Positions 34,213 through 47,441 of a stretch of 64,000 bases of DNA are shown here, in pieces. Numbering within the stretch: position 1 is the stretch's first letter; each line of letters starts with the position of its first letter. The DNA comes from Sclerotinia nivalis (Eukaryota > Ascomycota > Leotiomycetes > Helotiales > Sclerotiniaceae). The position numbers and the translations under genes are program-made. Location of the stretch: contig JAPEIS010000005.1 in NCBI GenBank assembly GCA_029531795.1, positions 1,796,001 through 1,860,000 on the forward strand, in the 5' to 3' direction. The notes under the pieces are model-generated. The model was not told where the DNA came from. It ran no database searches and worked only from the letters and a program-made list of their open reading frames with translations.

Positions 34213-36695
34213 TTGAAGGAGATTGTTCAAACAAACGCTCAACTCGGTATCACGTGATGCTACATCCTGTCGTGTTTGGTTTTTGGAGAATTTTCGAATT
34301 ATAGTCATGCCAAATTGATTTTGAGTGCTCAATTATACATTGTGTTCAAAGCACTACTCAGGGGGATACATGAAGCTCTGCATGCGTAGGTCATCATGTG
34401 AATAGCCACTGTTACAGCAATCTTCCCCAGGTCCGAAGTCGGTCGAAAGGTTCGGATGACGAACCCGGGAACTCTGAATGTATTCGGATACTTACATTTT
34501 TTGATAGATCTCATCTGTTGTCCCTTATGACCTGAAGATCTGTCAATTAGTTCGCTCGACTTGGATTGATTCCTTGATTTTATGTAAGAGATGTGATACT
34601 ATTCGGCGACGTCAAAGTCCTTGTCATGGTTAATAGCATACTATGATACTTTGGATCTGATGTGCATGAAGCTGGATCATCAGAGCCGCCTTTTAATGCA
34701 CTCCGCCTTTTTGATATATCTCATAAACGACCATCGACCCCTGAAAGCTTAACTTCTTCGTTAGTATGGCTGGCTGGCTGCCGCATTCTACGGCTAAGGG
34801 ACTTTATCCATAAATTTTGGAGCATAACACATTAAAGGGTTTTAGCAAGATCTTACATTTTTTTAATCTCTCGTAATAGATATAGAGGATCACTCAATTA
34901 TAGCACACTGCTACAAAATCAGTATCGTGATGTTCTATAAGCTAGAGATCCTATATCTCAATTTACACTTCAGAGAGGAAAAACTTCAAAACTATCAAAT
35001 GAGTAATTTTGAAGTTGATAATACTTGTTTATTCATAATATTAGCTACTCTTTTTATGATAGCACAAAATCTCAATTATTATTATTTACTATAGAGTGCT
35101 ATATAACTATCATAGAGAATTCCTTCAATTGATCTCATCAATAAACTCAAAATTATAGTATCGAAGAGATCTAAAAGAAGAAAAGTCGAAAAACTCAATA
35201 TGGCCCTTACTTCTCTTATTCGATCATTCAGAGCCTCTACCTTCATTACATACTCGACAGAATAGGAATTAATATTTTGCGCAAACCCTCAAGCCTCGAC
35301 AGAAAGTTTCTAGAACTCAATGTTGTTGTTTTGGTTAGGTTAGGTGTCTTCAAAATCGGACTTCGAGGCATTACCTATTAATAAGTGTGCGGTACGGAAG
35401 TCCGTGTTCATCACATCCTCGGGGAACTATTAAAAATGGACAAAACAGCCCGAGTCATTCAGGTAAGAAACTTCGCACCAAGCGGTCCAAAGTTGGCCTC
35501 GTGAAGCTACCTGTCAGTCACTCGTGACACCTTTTTTGTCGAACAACATAGCACGACTTTTTGAGGTAGACCAATAAAGGTAAACATCTCACGTGAAGAG
35601 CATGGGTTAAGACAGCTGAAAGCAGGACTTGGTCTAGGACAACGCAGAGCAAGATCTTCTCATCTCTCATCTCTATTAACAACCAGGAAACGCAAAAGCT
35701 TCCGAAAACTTCCAATCGTCATTCGACGGGTATATTGGCTGCAGCATGCTGTGCAACACAAGGGCGATGTACCGGCATCATTTGGGACAAACCTTAAAGG
35801 CTGCTTTTAAGATTTTTTGTTTGTTTCTAGATCAGCATCTTTGAAAGCACTTTTTCTATGGGCATTCGTCGTTCTGGCCAGAACTTTGAGCATTCACCAT
35901 TGCATTAACATCCATGATTGAACAGCAATCTAGGTGACGAGAGGCATTCAGCGACCAAGAAGAGAACCCCCTATAGGATTGATTAAAGAGTAAGTTTAGG
36001 GGGTTATTTTCAATGGCGCGTGATGAGATCTTAAAATTCAGAAATCAGTGGTTTGCCTAGTTAACCTTGTAAGGGATCTTCTGGATTTTGCAATTTCTTT
36101 GAAGCTATTCGATGATAAAAGCGGCAATAATGTACCCTGCACTACTACTCTGTACCTTGCACTGATACTTCCTTCCACATCAACCTTTACAAACAGAATC
36201 CACGTTGAAGCTTCATCTATTACACTTTTTCTACTGGCCGTGAGGCCCGAAAGAGACTACCTAGCTTGGATCTAGCAGAGTTGCATCTTCCGAGAAGCTG
36301 GCTTTGTGCGATCACCCGATAGGTATCATGCAGCTTGGCTAATAACATTTCTATCAATCGCCATGTTTACATGAACTATTTCCAATAGATGGTCATGAAG
36401 ACCGACGTGTCTGTTTTCAGCCACAATTTTCGTCCTTACCCTCTATTTATCCAAAGCCTGGGATAGCACAGTATTCTACTGCATTGGTTGCTCCTTCCTT
36501 GCGGGAAATAAGTACTCGGAAGCACCTCCCAATGTTGAATGAATGCTTCTTTCAAAACATTAACTTATCTTGTGCCGAGACTTTTCTTTACAGGCTTTCT
36601 TTGAGTGCCCTTTGAAGTACAAATAAGTTGATTTTCGTACTACGTCTAGATACCATTTGGGAATCTTCTAAAATCCATCCAGAAGTTCAACTAAA
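34213..36695. other. Intergenic region with an AT-rich block
   Basis: No gene is recognised. The stretch 34850-35210 is visibly more AT-rich than its surroundings. It has TTATAGCAC at 34898-34906 and an inverted GTGCTATA at 35097-35104, which could be ends of a degenerate non-autonomous element. A 75-codon frame (36048-36275) has no motif. TCACGTGA occurs at about 34247 and 35588. Confidence 0.4.
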
Positions 36696-38176
<1,481 letters not shown>

Positions 38177-39225
38177 AGATTGTCAGGCCGGCTCCACGGG
38201 AAACTACCAACACCTTTCTTTGGAGATTTAACAGCAGGCATAGGGTTGGATGGTGTTCATACATACAAAGATTTGGGATGCTATTTGTTGCGAATTTTAC
38301 GATGCAAAAACGATACCCCTTCATTCGCTCGGGAAAGTTAAAAGAAAGATATATCCTAGTCGTTGGTGATGGAACGAAGATTTAGAGTAACAAGAGATGC
38401 CAAGAGAGGGGTAATATATTAGTGCAACAATTATTCAACGCCTTGAATCATGTATTGCTTTGGTCCAAGCCGGTTGAGAATAACGTGGTCTAAGTCGAAT
38501 GAGAAATAACGAATAGAAACATTTAATGAGATTTACTTTTCTTCATGTGGTGTTTGTAAGTTCTTAGCAATAAGTCCTGCTGACATAATTAGTGAAGCAC
38601 ACCAGCAACTAACAACCAAAGTACCGGGAATGTTTCCGGCATGTAAAAGTGGGAGGTTCCCCTCTTATTCATCCCCACCTATCAAAGATTTCGGTATTAG
38701 CGTTGCCCCGCGCCTTATCTCCTTTTGATGTCATGGATTACAACAAGTGAACGTAAATCTTCAAGAACCCACTTAGCATTTCCATTACCACATACACCGC
38801 ATTCGCCCACACCCCTCCTCCGAGAGGTTTGGTGTGTTGGGATGAGAAGAAGCTTGTTGGCCTAAGATTATTGCTCCATTGCTTCAATATTTCTAGACTC
38901 CCATTGGCTCTATCGCCTCTCATCAACATTACCGCAACTTTTTCCCGCAAGTCCACAAGCCTCTCATCCACTAGGCATTGAGCAAAGTTGCGGCTCCCAC
39001 AACACTGGAGCGGGAGGACGAGCAGTTAATTGATCCACTATTGGTCGTTATTCTTCGATCCACACTTCAGAGCGGCCCGCACATGTGCGGATTTGATATC
39101 AAAACCTTTCAACAAAGGCTACAAAACACCAATAGATTCTGTATTTATGGTCCTCTGTTCTGTTAAAGTCCCTTAGCAGCATACAACTAAAGTTTCATTC
39201 ATTCAAACAACTTAAATCAATACCG
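38177..39225. other. Intergenic region, no recognisable gene
   Basis: This interval contains the 3' UTR of the glucanase and the promoter of the aldehyde dehydrogenase. Small frames (38738-38971 minus, 38978-39166 plus) have no motif. Confidence 0.55.
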
Positions 39226-40809
39226 ATGTCTCCATCCGCAATTGAAGACAATGGCAGCACGGCCAACATATCATCCTCAACTTCCTCTTCAATCCACACA
39301 ATACCCCTCATCATCAATAATGAACCCTATTATTCCTCCAACACCTTCCCTGTCTATTCTCCATCCGATAATTCACACCTCCACAATTGCGTATCAGCAT
39401 CTGCATCTGATATTGACCTCGCCCTCAATACAGCTCAAGCCGCCTACCCAGCATGGCGCACTTTACCGCCACCTCAAAAACGTGACATCTTTCTCCGAGC
39501 GGCCGAAATACTGCTCGAGCGAAAATCTCTCCTAGAGGAAATAATGCATAAAGAAACCGGCTCCGAAGCCATTTGGGCCAACTTTAACACCTATACTTCT
39601 CGAGAAGGTCTCTTAGATGTTGCTGGTCGTCTAAGTTCCATTGTGGGTAGTATCCCCATGACATCAGAAGAAGGTCGTAGTGCGCTTGTATATAAAGAAC
39701 CCTATGGAGTTATCCTCGGCGCTGCGCCCTGGAACGCCCCTTACATTCTCGGTTTCCGAAGTGTCATGAATGCGCTAGCAGTAGGCAATTGTGCAATTCT
39801 CAAGGCATCTGAATTTTCACCCATGTGTAGTTGGCAAATCTGTGATATTTTTCACAAAGCTGGGTTACCAAAAGGAGTCCTAACCCTCGTGGCCGTCTCA
39901 GTTGAAGATGCTCCGGCGAGAACTGCACAATTGATCGAGAGTCCGATTATCAAGAAGATCAATTTTACCGGTAGCACGAGGGTAGGTAAGATTTATGGAG
40001 AATTGGCGGGGAAGAATCTTAAGCCCATAGTGCTGGAGTTGGGTGGAAAGGCTAGCGTGATCGTGTGGGAAGATGCAGATTTGAAATTGGCGGCGACGGA
40101 GTGTGCAAAGGGGGCTTTCTTGCACTCGGGTCAAATCTGTATGAGTACAGAAAGAGTTCTGGTTCACAAAAATGTTGCAGCGGAGTTGTAAGCTTCCATT
40201 TCTATTCCCATTTATTCGATTGTTCTTGTCATTCTTGACAAATAGAAGATGATTAACGCACCCTACAAAACTAACAAACCATACAGCGAAGAAGCATTCG
40301 CAGCCGCTGCAGCAGAAATGTTCTCATCACCAGGAACCCTCATCAACCGCCAGGGCGTCTCCAGAAACGCATCCCTAATCTCCGATTCCCTCTCCAAAGG
40401 CGCCTCCATCCTACACGGCACAGCACCATCCACAAATTCACCACCCACCACCAAAATGACCCCTGTAATCCTCAAATCCGTCACGCCCTCCATGACCATC
40501 TACCGCGAAGAATCGTTCGGACCCACGGTATCCGTAATCGAGATCTCAACCGAAGAAGAAGCCATCCGCGTTTCAAACGATACTGATTATGGACTCTCAG
40601 CCGGCATCTACACGCGCGATTTGCAGAGGGGTTTGAGGATGGCTAGGGCCATCGAGAGCGGTGCTGTGCATATTAATGGTCATAATGGGAGTATACATGA
40701 TGAACCGTGTTTACCGCACGGAGGGATGAAGAATAGTGGATTTGGACGCTTTGGGGCGAGTGGATTGGAGGAGTGGGTTAGGACGAAGACGGTGACGTTT
40801 ATGGATTAG
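39226..40809 (+). CDS. Aldehyde dehydrogenase (NAD(P)+)
   Basis: Two exons: 39226-40187 and 40287-40809 (1485 nt, 494 residues). Visible ALDH motifs are GAAPWNAPYILGFR, FTGSTRVGKI (Rossmann Gly), VLELGGK with Glu about 271, the catalytic Cys about 305 in SGQICMSTER, EESFGPTVSV, and the C-terminal GGMKNSGFGRFGASGLEEW. The N terminus is a Ser-rich extension without a clear targeting signal. The sequence resembles fungal salicylaldehyde/vanillin dehydrogenase-type enzymes, but the substrate cannot be settled. The 99-bp intron contains an extra ATG and ends in ATACAG. The following gene is convergent, with about 510 bp between stop codons. Confidence 0.9.
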
Positions 40810-41319
40810 AGCTTGGGAGCTAGGGGTGCAGCGACTTTGCTGGTTGCGCATGGACGGAGTCTGAATGAAATGCCGACTGGCTGCTATGTGGTTACTATCA
40901 AGTTTGCACCCATGGTCTTAATTAGGGTTACCGCCTTTGTTATTTGCAGAATTGTATGATATATTGTAACTTCCAGCAGGGTACTGAACGACTAAGACAT
41001 GATCCATGAGTGCTCATCGACATAAAACTCAAGGAGCCAATTATTCTCATCTATTTGTTCTGTTCACGCAGTTACCATTATTATTATTGTATAATCATCT
41101 ATGCTTGCGTAATAGAATGTATGCATGCTATGCATATGCTAGCCACCCCTGGGTATACCCTATTGACCTAACGCCTTCAGCTACTATCTCATGCCATGCT
41201 ATGTCATTTAATGCAAATATCCAATCCTACACTGCTACACTGCTACAACTGCAACATCAGGCCCATATAATTTCTTAACTGTGGTAAGGAGTCGCACAGC
41301 TTCCTTGACCCCTTAATCA
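40810..41319. other. Convergent spacer
   Basis: Probably the overlapping 3' UTRs of the aldehyde dehydrogenase and Rtc1 genes. It contains a TATGCATGCTATGCATATGC patch near 41110. No gene is seen. Confidence 0.6.
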
Positions 41320-44300
41320 TTATGGCATATTCTCCTCACCAGGCGCCAAAACCTTAACGCTTCTTCTCCTCTCTACCACATGGCTACTCCCACTCCCACC
41401 ACCAAAGCCCAATGCAACTCTCACTCCCTCCACAGCCCTACTTTGTCCTACCTCTCTAACATCCCTCCTGACACTCTTCCCTCTATCCCATCTACCCATA
41501 CCCCCAAGACCCGCTCCACTAGTCCGTTCTTTGACCTCTCTCTCTAACTCCCTCGACCTCCTCTCCTTCCTCTCCTCCGCCAATTCTTCCATCCACCTTC
41601 CCTCCAAACAAGGATGCATGCAGCCCTCTAACGGACACATGCCTCCACTGTACCTCTCACCCTCTTTCCATTCAATCCCCGCGTCCGCATGCCATTCATC
41701 CATACAACACGTATGTCCCCCATGCCCACAACCTCCACAATACCACCATGTCTGTGGTCCATCCATCCCGGGTACATCAGCCCCATGCTGACAAATCGGA
41801 CAAGCCATGATCGGATTTCGACAACGCGGACATGACCATTCGGAGCCAGGGACAAGTGGATCATTTTCAAGCGGTTTGTTACACTCTGTGCAGTAAAGGC
41901 CAATACTGACTTGTTCCTGTGTAGATGCATAGATGGAAGAGTAGTGAGGGACGCACAGATTTCGAAGAAGAGTCGCTTCGTAGAAAAGCTGCATGCTCAT
42001 GAGCCGATGGTTGTATTGGCGGAGAATAGCTTCTGCGTGGATTGGATCGATGGTATTCGGTGGAAGAAGGTGTCGAAGGAGGAGGACCATTGCAGCTGCA
42101 TTCAAAGCGCCAGTCTGGGTTTCGAACTCGATCGCGCGTTGAACGAGGGTGATGGGGTTTAGTGGGGCGATGACGAATTCGGCATCTTTATCGTTGGGCC
42201 AAGGGAGGAAATCCGTCTCAATGAGATTCGGATCAGAGGAATTGTTTTCGGAGGCAGACTGAGTTGTTATTGATGTTGGTGGAGGTTTGCGGTGTGTTTG
42301 GATTGGTGAAGAAATTTTGGGGGCTGGAACTACTATATTGGGTAGCTCTTCAGAAATTTTCTCCATAGATTCCTCTGACGGGCGGGAGTTGAGACTCGAT
42401 GTGGCTTTAGAATTTGCAGCGACATTGCCTTCCCAGCTAGAGACTCTCTCTCGCAAGGATCCATCTCTTTTTACACTATGGACATCGCTATCCGAACCAC
42501 CACCCAAGTATTTAGATTGTGAATCGTTTGATGTTGAAAACATTTGGAAACTCTCTCCAGAATCATGACGGATAAGTCCCATTCGTTGGGCGTAGCTGTT
42601 TTGTTCCGAGTAGTCTAACCGAAGGGGTTGTTTTCTAGACGGAACGAAATCGGCACTTGGCTTGAAAGCATCCATACCATAAAAGTCATACCCCTCTACA
42701 CTTGATGTCGTCTGCTCGGAGGTGAAACTTCCAGGCACTGGAACTGGTATTGGTTCAAGAGCTGTTGAGGTGACTGAGGGTGGAAGTACCAAAGGGTCAT
42801 TTTCTACCTTTGGCGTATCTATGGCTTCTGACATTTCTGCAATAGAATCCATCACAGGTCGTACAAGTGGGGTTGCCATGTTCGAAGAACTTTCAATCTC
42901 ATCCGCAATGATTGATCTCACGGCTGGGTGGGAGGCTACCCCATTTGAGGCCACGGGGTGTTGACTCTTCCGAGGAGTCTTTTCATTTGACTCATCATGT
43001 TCTTCATTAAGTTTTGTAGAGCTCTTGATATCTTTTGGTCCCCCGTCTTTTCGCGAGAGATTTTGTAGTCTATACTGGCGATGGGACTCTGCACGTCTGA
43101 CGAGCAAGAGATCCATCGTGAAACCGAGCAGTCTCCAAGTTTGAGCCAGCCGGTAATATCTGGCGTTCTCTGCACCCTTAGCAAAGTGCTCTATAGTCGC
43201 TGAAATGGTGACATTCAAAGGAGTGTTTTCCGCTGTTCCCCTTGTGTTCTTCGTCATATATTCCAAATAGCAATTAGACATATATTGGTACTTCACACGC
43301 TTTGGCGTCGAAGGAGCATGGCCAATAGCCATGATTTGTTGCGGCTTGTATATGCCAGTAATTTGTACAGCGTCTTCTAATCCCATCACTCTACTATCGG
43401 CCATTCCTGTTGCATTGGGCGGGGTAGTACTCAGGTTTTGCGTCAGTCGTCCACTATGCCGCCTTCGATGATGCTTTCGTCTTCTTGGGCCTAGAAAACT
43501 GCCAACAACATCCTCCTCCGAGTCGCTGTGACTAACAGCAAAGGACGGAGCATTTGGATGCTGTTGAAGGCTCGAAGATAACTCTGGAGAATTGATAGAA
43601 GGCCGAATTCGTTTAGGAGCTTGTCGCTCCTCAAGTAACATTAATACATCGCCTGTAGGAGAGAAAGAAAATGTTGATAAACTCCTACGATCGATAACCT
43701 TTGGTGAAAATGCTACATCTGTTTGTACAAAGTGACCTTCCTTATCGACACTCCACAAAAGATCTCGAGTGCTCCAAAGTATGCCTGTGGGCGCGCTGTT
43801 CGACACCTCGATTTCTTTGAATGGCATCGCCGATCTAGCGATATCCCATAGATGTATTGTTGAGAATTGGGCTCTATTGGCGCTGGTATCATCATAAGAA
43901 ACGGCCACTTGGGCAACTCTCTTGCCTTGACCTGTGGCTGTCCAACAAGCAGGTCTCCAACAGACGTTCGAGATAGGCGCGGGAGTAGTGAATGAATATC
44001 GGGCCCTTTGACCCCTCTCCGACTTCGACATATCCCACACATGGCATTGCTGGTCTTTGCCTCCACTTACAATATGATCTCCGTCCGGATGCCATGAAAT
44101 CGAGAAGACGGCACTATTGTGAGCGGTGATCTTCATCATGGGAGCATGCGCCTTCCTGAAGTCCCACTTTTGCAAGATGCCAGCATCCGTTGAACACGCA
44201 AACTCCATGCCATCCGTCGGCGACCATTTGACATCCCTAACAGCATCTGCGTTACATTTGTAGGTAGCCACACTTCGACGCGTGTCACGCAGATCGAAAC

Positions 44301-44832
44301 ACTTCACAGACCCATCTTGGCTGGCCGATAATAACCAGTTACCCTTGAATGAATTGATCGCAAGCTTATGAACCTGCCGGGCGTGTTCCTGGATCCGCGC
44401 AAGCTCGAATCCTTCTCCTCCTGCACGATTGAGATCATAGACAGTTATCCTTCCATTTCCACCGGCTGTTACTATTGTGGAGCTGAATTGCGCATGAGAC
44501 CATCGAACGGCCCTGATATTAAGTTGTTCTGTAGTAGCTGCCGCCCCATCATGCCCAGCTGCATACGAAGATATCGAGGTTCGAAGATCAATATCTTCTG
44601 TTATTGTCGAGCCTTCTGTCTTAACGATCTTGAAGACTTTTGGTCCAGCTACAACAGCGCGCGAACCATCTGGTGCACGACCGAGACATGTAAGTGGTGC
44701 GCCTGCTGAATAGACAGTGCCCTGTGAAGCAGTTGGTCGGAGTTGAGGTGAGTCAATATTATTGGTGTCGGAAACCTCAATAGCAACGGCAGGTTGTCCA
44801 AGCAACTTTCTCATTATCTTTCCTTTATTCAT
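41320..44832 (-). CDS. rtc1: Rtc1, WDR24-like subunit of the SEA/GATOR2 complex
   Basis: A single exon of 1170 residues. The first 400 residues are WD40 repeats (GGNGRITVYDLNR, LSASQDGSVKCFDLRD, SCSTDAGILQKWDFR-like, VSGGKDQQCHVWDMSK). A basic patch GPRRRKHHRRRH and a long Ser/Pro-rich middle follow. A helical part (PNTIDPIHAEAILRQYNHR) precedes a C-terminal zinc-binding RING/ribbon (YCTECNKPLE, CPRCRNPIMACPICQH, WYCGGCGHGGHTCC, then CPLEGCMHPC). This order is that of yeast Rtc1 and human WDR24. The complex acts at the vacuole/lysosome membrane to relieve TORC1 inhibition under amino-acid sufficiency. The tail is Arg/Gly-rich. Confidence 0.93.
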   Translation of the reverse strand: MNKGKIMRKLLGQPAVAIEVSDTNNIDSPQLRPTASQGTVYSAGAPLTCLGRAPDGSRAVVAGPKVFKIVKTEGSTITEDIDLRTSISSYAAGHDGAAATTEQLNIRAVRWSHAQFSSTIVTAGGNGRITVYDLNRAGGEGFELARIQEHARQVHKLAINSFKGNWLLSASQDGSVKCFDLRDTRRSVATYKCNADAVRDVKWSPTDGMEFACSTDAGILQKWDFRKAHAPMMKITAHNSAVFSISWHPDGDHIVSGGKDQQCHVWDMSKSERGQRARYSFTTPAPISNVCWRPACWTATGQGKRVAQVAVSYDDTSANRAQFSTIHLWDIARSAMPFKEIEVSNSAPTGILWSTRDLLWSVDKEGHFVQTDVAFSPKVIDRRSLSTFSFSPTGDVLMLLEERQAPKRIRPSINSPELSSSLQQHPNAPSFAVSHSDSEEDVVGSFLGPRRRKHHRRRHSGRLTQNLSTTPPNATGMADSRVMGLEDAVQITGIYKPQQIMAIGHAPSTPKRVKYQYMSNCYLEYMTKNTRGTAENTPLNVTISATIEHFAKGAENARYYRLAQTWRLLGFTMDLLLVRRAESHRQYRLQNLSRKDGGPKDIKSSTKLNEEHDESNEKTPRKSQHPVASNGVASHPAVRSIIADEIESSSNMATPLVRPVMDSIAEMSEAIDTPKVENDPLVLPPSVTSTALEPIPVPVPGSFTSEQTTSSVEGYDFYGMDAFKPSADFVPSRKQPLRLDYSEQNSYAQRMGLIRHDSGESFQMFSTSNDSQSKYLGGGSDSDVHSVKRDGSLRERVSSWEGNVAANSKATSSLNSRPSEESMEKISEELPNIVVPAPKISSPIQTHRKPPPTSITTQSASENNSSDPNLIETDFLPWPNDKDAEFVIAPLNPITLVQRAIEFETQTGALNAAAMVLLLRHLLPPNTIDPIHAEAILRQYNHRLMSMQLFYEATLLRNLCVPHYSSIYASTQEQVSIGLYCTECNKPLENDPLVPGSEWSCPRCRNPIMACPICQHGADVPGMDGPQTWWYCGGCGHGGHTCCMDEWHADAGIEWKEGERYSGGMCPLEGCMHPCLEGRWMEELAEERKERRSRELEREVKERTSGAGLGGMGRWDRGKSVRRDVREVGQSRAVEGVRVALGFGGGSGSSHVVERRRSVKVLAPGEENMP

Positions 44833-45559
44833 CTTTGCAGTTTAGTTTGCGCTCTCAAGGAGGCATACTAAATTCGATACTGAGCAGCATTGAGTAAGTA
44901 GATAAAATGATGATAATTTGGTTATTATCTAAATTCGGCATAAAGCTTTTAGGCCTTGAAATGGCTACACCGCCCGATAATGTTACCAATTGGCTACACC
45001 CGTACTCTGGAAACACGGACACAACACCAAAACAATGCATCATCTTGAGCACCTTCCCGTACGTCAAATATTCCGTCTATGCCCGTTTGTATCTTCGTAT
45101 CAGCATGAGTTTTATATCTTCTGGACACTACAGTAATTGTGTTACAAAGTCACTGTATTTACCGGCGCTGTCTCCGATGAATATACCGTTTGGCGACATC
45201 TCAAGAGGCATTCCACGAAGGAAGCTTTATGCTAGTTGCAATCATCTTCATGATTCACCACTATGAGCATATGGTACGGGTCATTTTCATCTTAAGGCGA
45301 CAAATACTATTCTGATTTTATCTTTTCTTCCTACACCTTTCCTCCAATGAATGTACCGTTGGCGACATCTCCCGAAAGAGAGCTTTATACCAGCTACAAT
45401 CTTTATGGTTCACTAGCTATGAGAATAAAAGTATGCCAGATGCAGTCTGTAACCAGACAAATACTATTTTGGCTTCCTCTTTTTTCCTTCCTTTGCAAGG
45501 CTCTTCAGATTACACACATTATACTACTACCTACCAAATTAATGGAGAATGTGGTGGAG
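44833..45559. other. Intergenic region with a diverged tandem duplication
   Basis: After the Rtc1 start region there is no gene. Two diverged copies of a unit of about 165 bp occupy most of 45172-45500 (entered separately). Confidence 0.55.
45172..45500. repeat. Diverged tandem duplication, two units of about 165 bp
   Basis: Copy A starts at 45175 (CGATGAATATACCGTTTGGCG) and copy B at 45344 (CAATGAATGTACCGTTGGCG). Both continue through GACATCTC, AGCTTTAT(G/A)C(T/C)AG(T/C)T(G/A)CAAT, a TGATTCAC/GGTTCACTA segment, ATGAGCATA/ATGAGAATA, and end near GACAAATACTATT followed by a T/C-rich tail. Small indels and substitutions separate them, so the duplication is old. Neither copy has a sustained reading frame. 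Confidence 0.75.
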
Positions 45560-46286
45560 TCAACAACAACTCGATATCATTTTGCGTTCTCGCTTCCTCC
45601 GAGTATCCTTGAATTTTTCTAGTTCCTGTCGCCAGTGTTTGACAATGAACTGAGCATCGAAAAAGTCTTTCGGTGCTCCACGTGCTGCAATAATGTCAAG
45701 TTTACTTCGCAACAAGTACAGAACATCTAAAGCCTTAAATGCTGCCCGATGTCCTAACGGGGCTGGGTACTACGAGAGTTTGCTGATGATGTCGTATATC
45801 CCGTGGAGTACCCTTTGATCCTAATCTTTATGGTTAATACTCGGTCCAAGATTGAATCCCTTGAGATAGTCACCTGGTGCTATTAATTCTACTTCGATGA
45901 GTCTTGCTTTTGAACATCCATCGTACGCTGGTTTTGACGAATATTTTCATTACGTCCGCAGCAAGCCGAGATTAAGGGATGACCAGTCTATTTACATCAG
46001 AATGTGTCTGAAAATGCATGCTGTTTGGGAATCACCGGCTCTGTGACTCATATTTTCTTCATTAGAGTATCAACCACTATATCAACATTATGTGTATCAC
46101 GAGCGCTTCCACAACATTTGAAAGCAAATGCTCCCATCAGAGCATAATTAATGCTTCCCTTTCTAGCAGCCGAACAACGAATCCAGCTGCTGAGGTGAGA
46201 TTGTCATTGTGCGGATCAAGTTAATTTCTTTCTAGCTCATCATCATCATCTGAGTCGCAGTCAACTATATTATATCTCGAAGCCAT
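45560..46286 (-). pseudogene. Nucleotidyltransferase-like fungal gene, inactivated
   Basis: Reading down the minus strand: MASRYNIVDCDSDDDDELERN then a stop; a later frame gives NYALMGAFAFKCCGSARDTH followed by NVDIVVDTLMKK, which matches the nucleotidyltransferase signature with Asn in place of the first catalytic Asp. More stops and frame changes follow (around 45800-46050). The final piece RAAFKALDVLYLLRSKLDII, AARGAPKDFFDAQFIVKHW and RQELEKFKDTRRKRE is open to a stop at 45560. The order of acidic head, NTase strand and helical tail resembles an expanded fungal family of stand-alone NTase-like proteins. Family membership is recognised from motifs; the breaks are seen directly. Confidence 0.7.
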
Positions 46287-47441
46287 TAGCTGGTTTTTTT
46301 CTTCTTTTTTTCTAAAAAGGGGAAGGATTGGAAGGATTTAAAGATAAGGATGTGACTATGGTCGAGTACTTCTGCAAGTTTTAGGGTAATTATTGGAGTG
46401 AATAGCAGGTAAATGTGTCAAACGCTCGTCCTTCCATGCGTTCAAGACCTTGAGAAGATCTCCTTATCATATAATCCATTAACACTCAAACTGACATAAG
46501 TTTGTGTATGGGACAGAGCAGATGACCTTTTATTCTTCGGTTTTGGAGAAGGTCGAACTTCGGCAAAAATCCTTCTCTTTGCTAGCAGGTGGCCAAAGGG
46601 CTCTCTACCTACTAAATAAAATCCTGCTAGTCGAATGCGAGCGTTAGGGTGTTTGCTTCTACTGCTAAACCCTTCGCCAGCTCGTAAACTGTGTTCTTTA
46701 CGCTACATACCATTGCTCCCTTTTATGTTGTAGAAACGGCCAAGGATTGCTCATTTACTGCTCAATTACTTTGTTATCGATCAGATTACTAACATGGTCA
46801 TTATTCTTGATCAAAGTAAGACAACTGAATAACATTAAAAGCCATGTTTTTGCACTGGCTTGGAATTGTAGGATCTATTTGTTGGAGTGGTCGTGGCTAC
46901 CAACGGCCACTCCAAATGGTCCATGAAGAATACGCGCGCTCCTACAGCACAACTAACCACAGCCACATACATGACCCATAGTGCATCGTATGTTGGTTCT
47001 GGACTGAGCAAAAGCTTTTGTCTGGGTAATGGGTTTAAATGAATGTTAGGTTTATTTCAACAAAGAAAAAACGCCATCTTCCGCTGGTGCGCCTATCTTT
47101 AAGCCTCAACTCAAGTGGAAACATCTTGTAGGTCTGAAGTCTAGACCTTACACATGCCTTTAGTCTGGCCATTACATACTTTCGTGATGACCACAAAATC
47201 AGATACTGGTTATGACCAAGCCGCCGTACTGTCTTCTCACCTGGGAGATAATGCAAGCACTCCCCAACCCCTCCGTCACCATCTTTCACACTTCCCTATC
47301 CCAAATTCGAACATATTCAACGATGGTTACTACGAATTAATCAATTATTGTTCCACAAGTCAGCAATCCTGTCTCATTGCGTCTATATTTATGTTTTCAT
47401 GCAAGGTTCTACCTCACGATACATATTTCAGAGATAGGTAA
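46287..47441. other. Intergenic region, possible upstream exon
   Basis: No gene is recognised. A 95-codon plus-strand frame (47154-47441) ends in TAA directly before, and in frame with, the ATG of the next gene. AG|GTAAAT at that point could be a splice donor, so an alternative upstream exon cannot be excluded. A G/A-poor T-run lies at 46290-46310. Confidence 0.4.

Noticed and set aside
41531..41930. Frames opposite the zinc-ribbon end of Rtc1
   Set aside because: Cys/His/Pro-rich shadows of the real coding strand.
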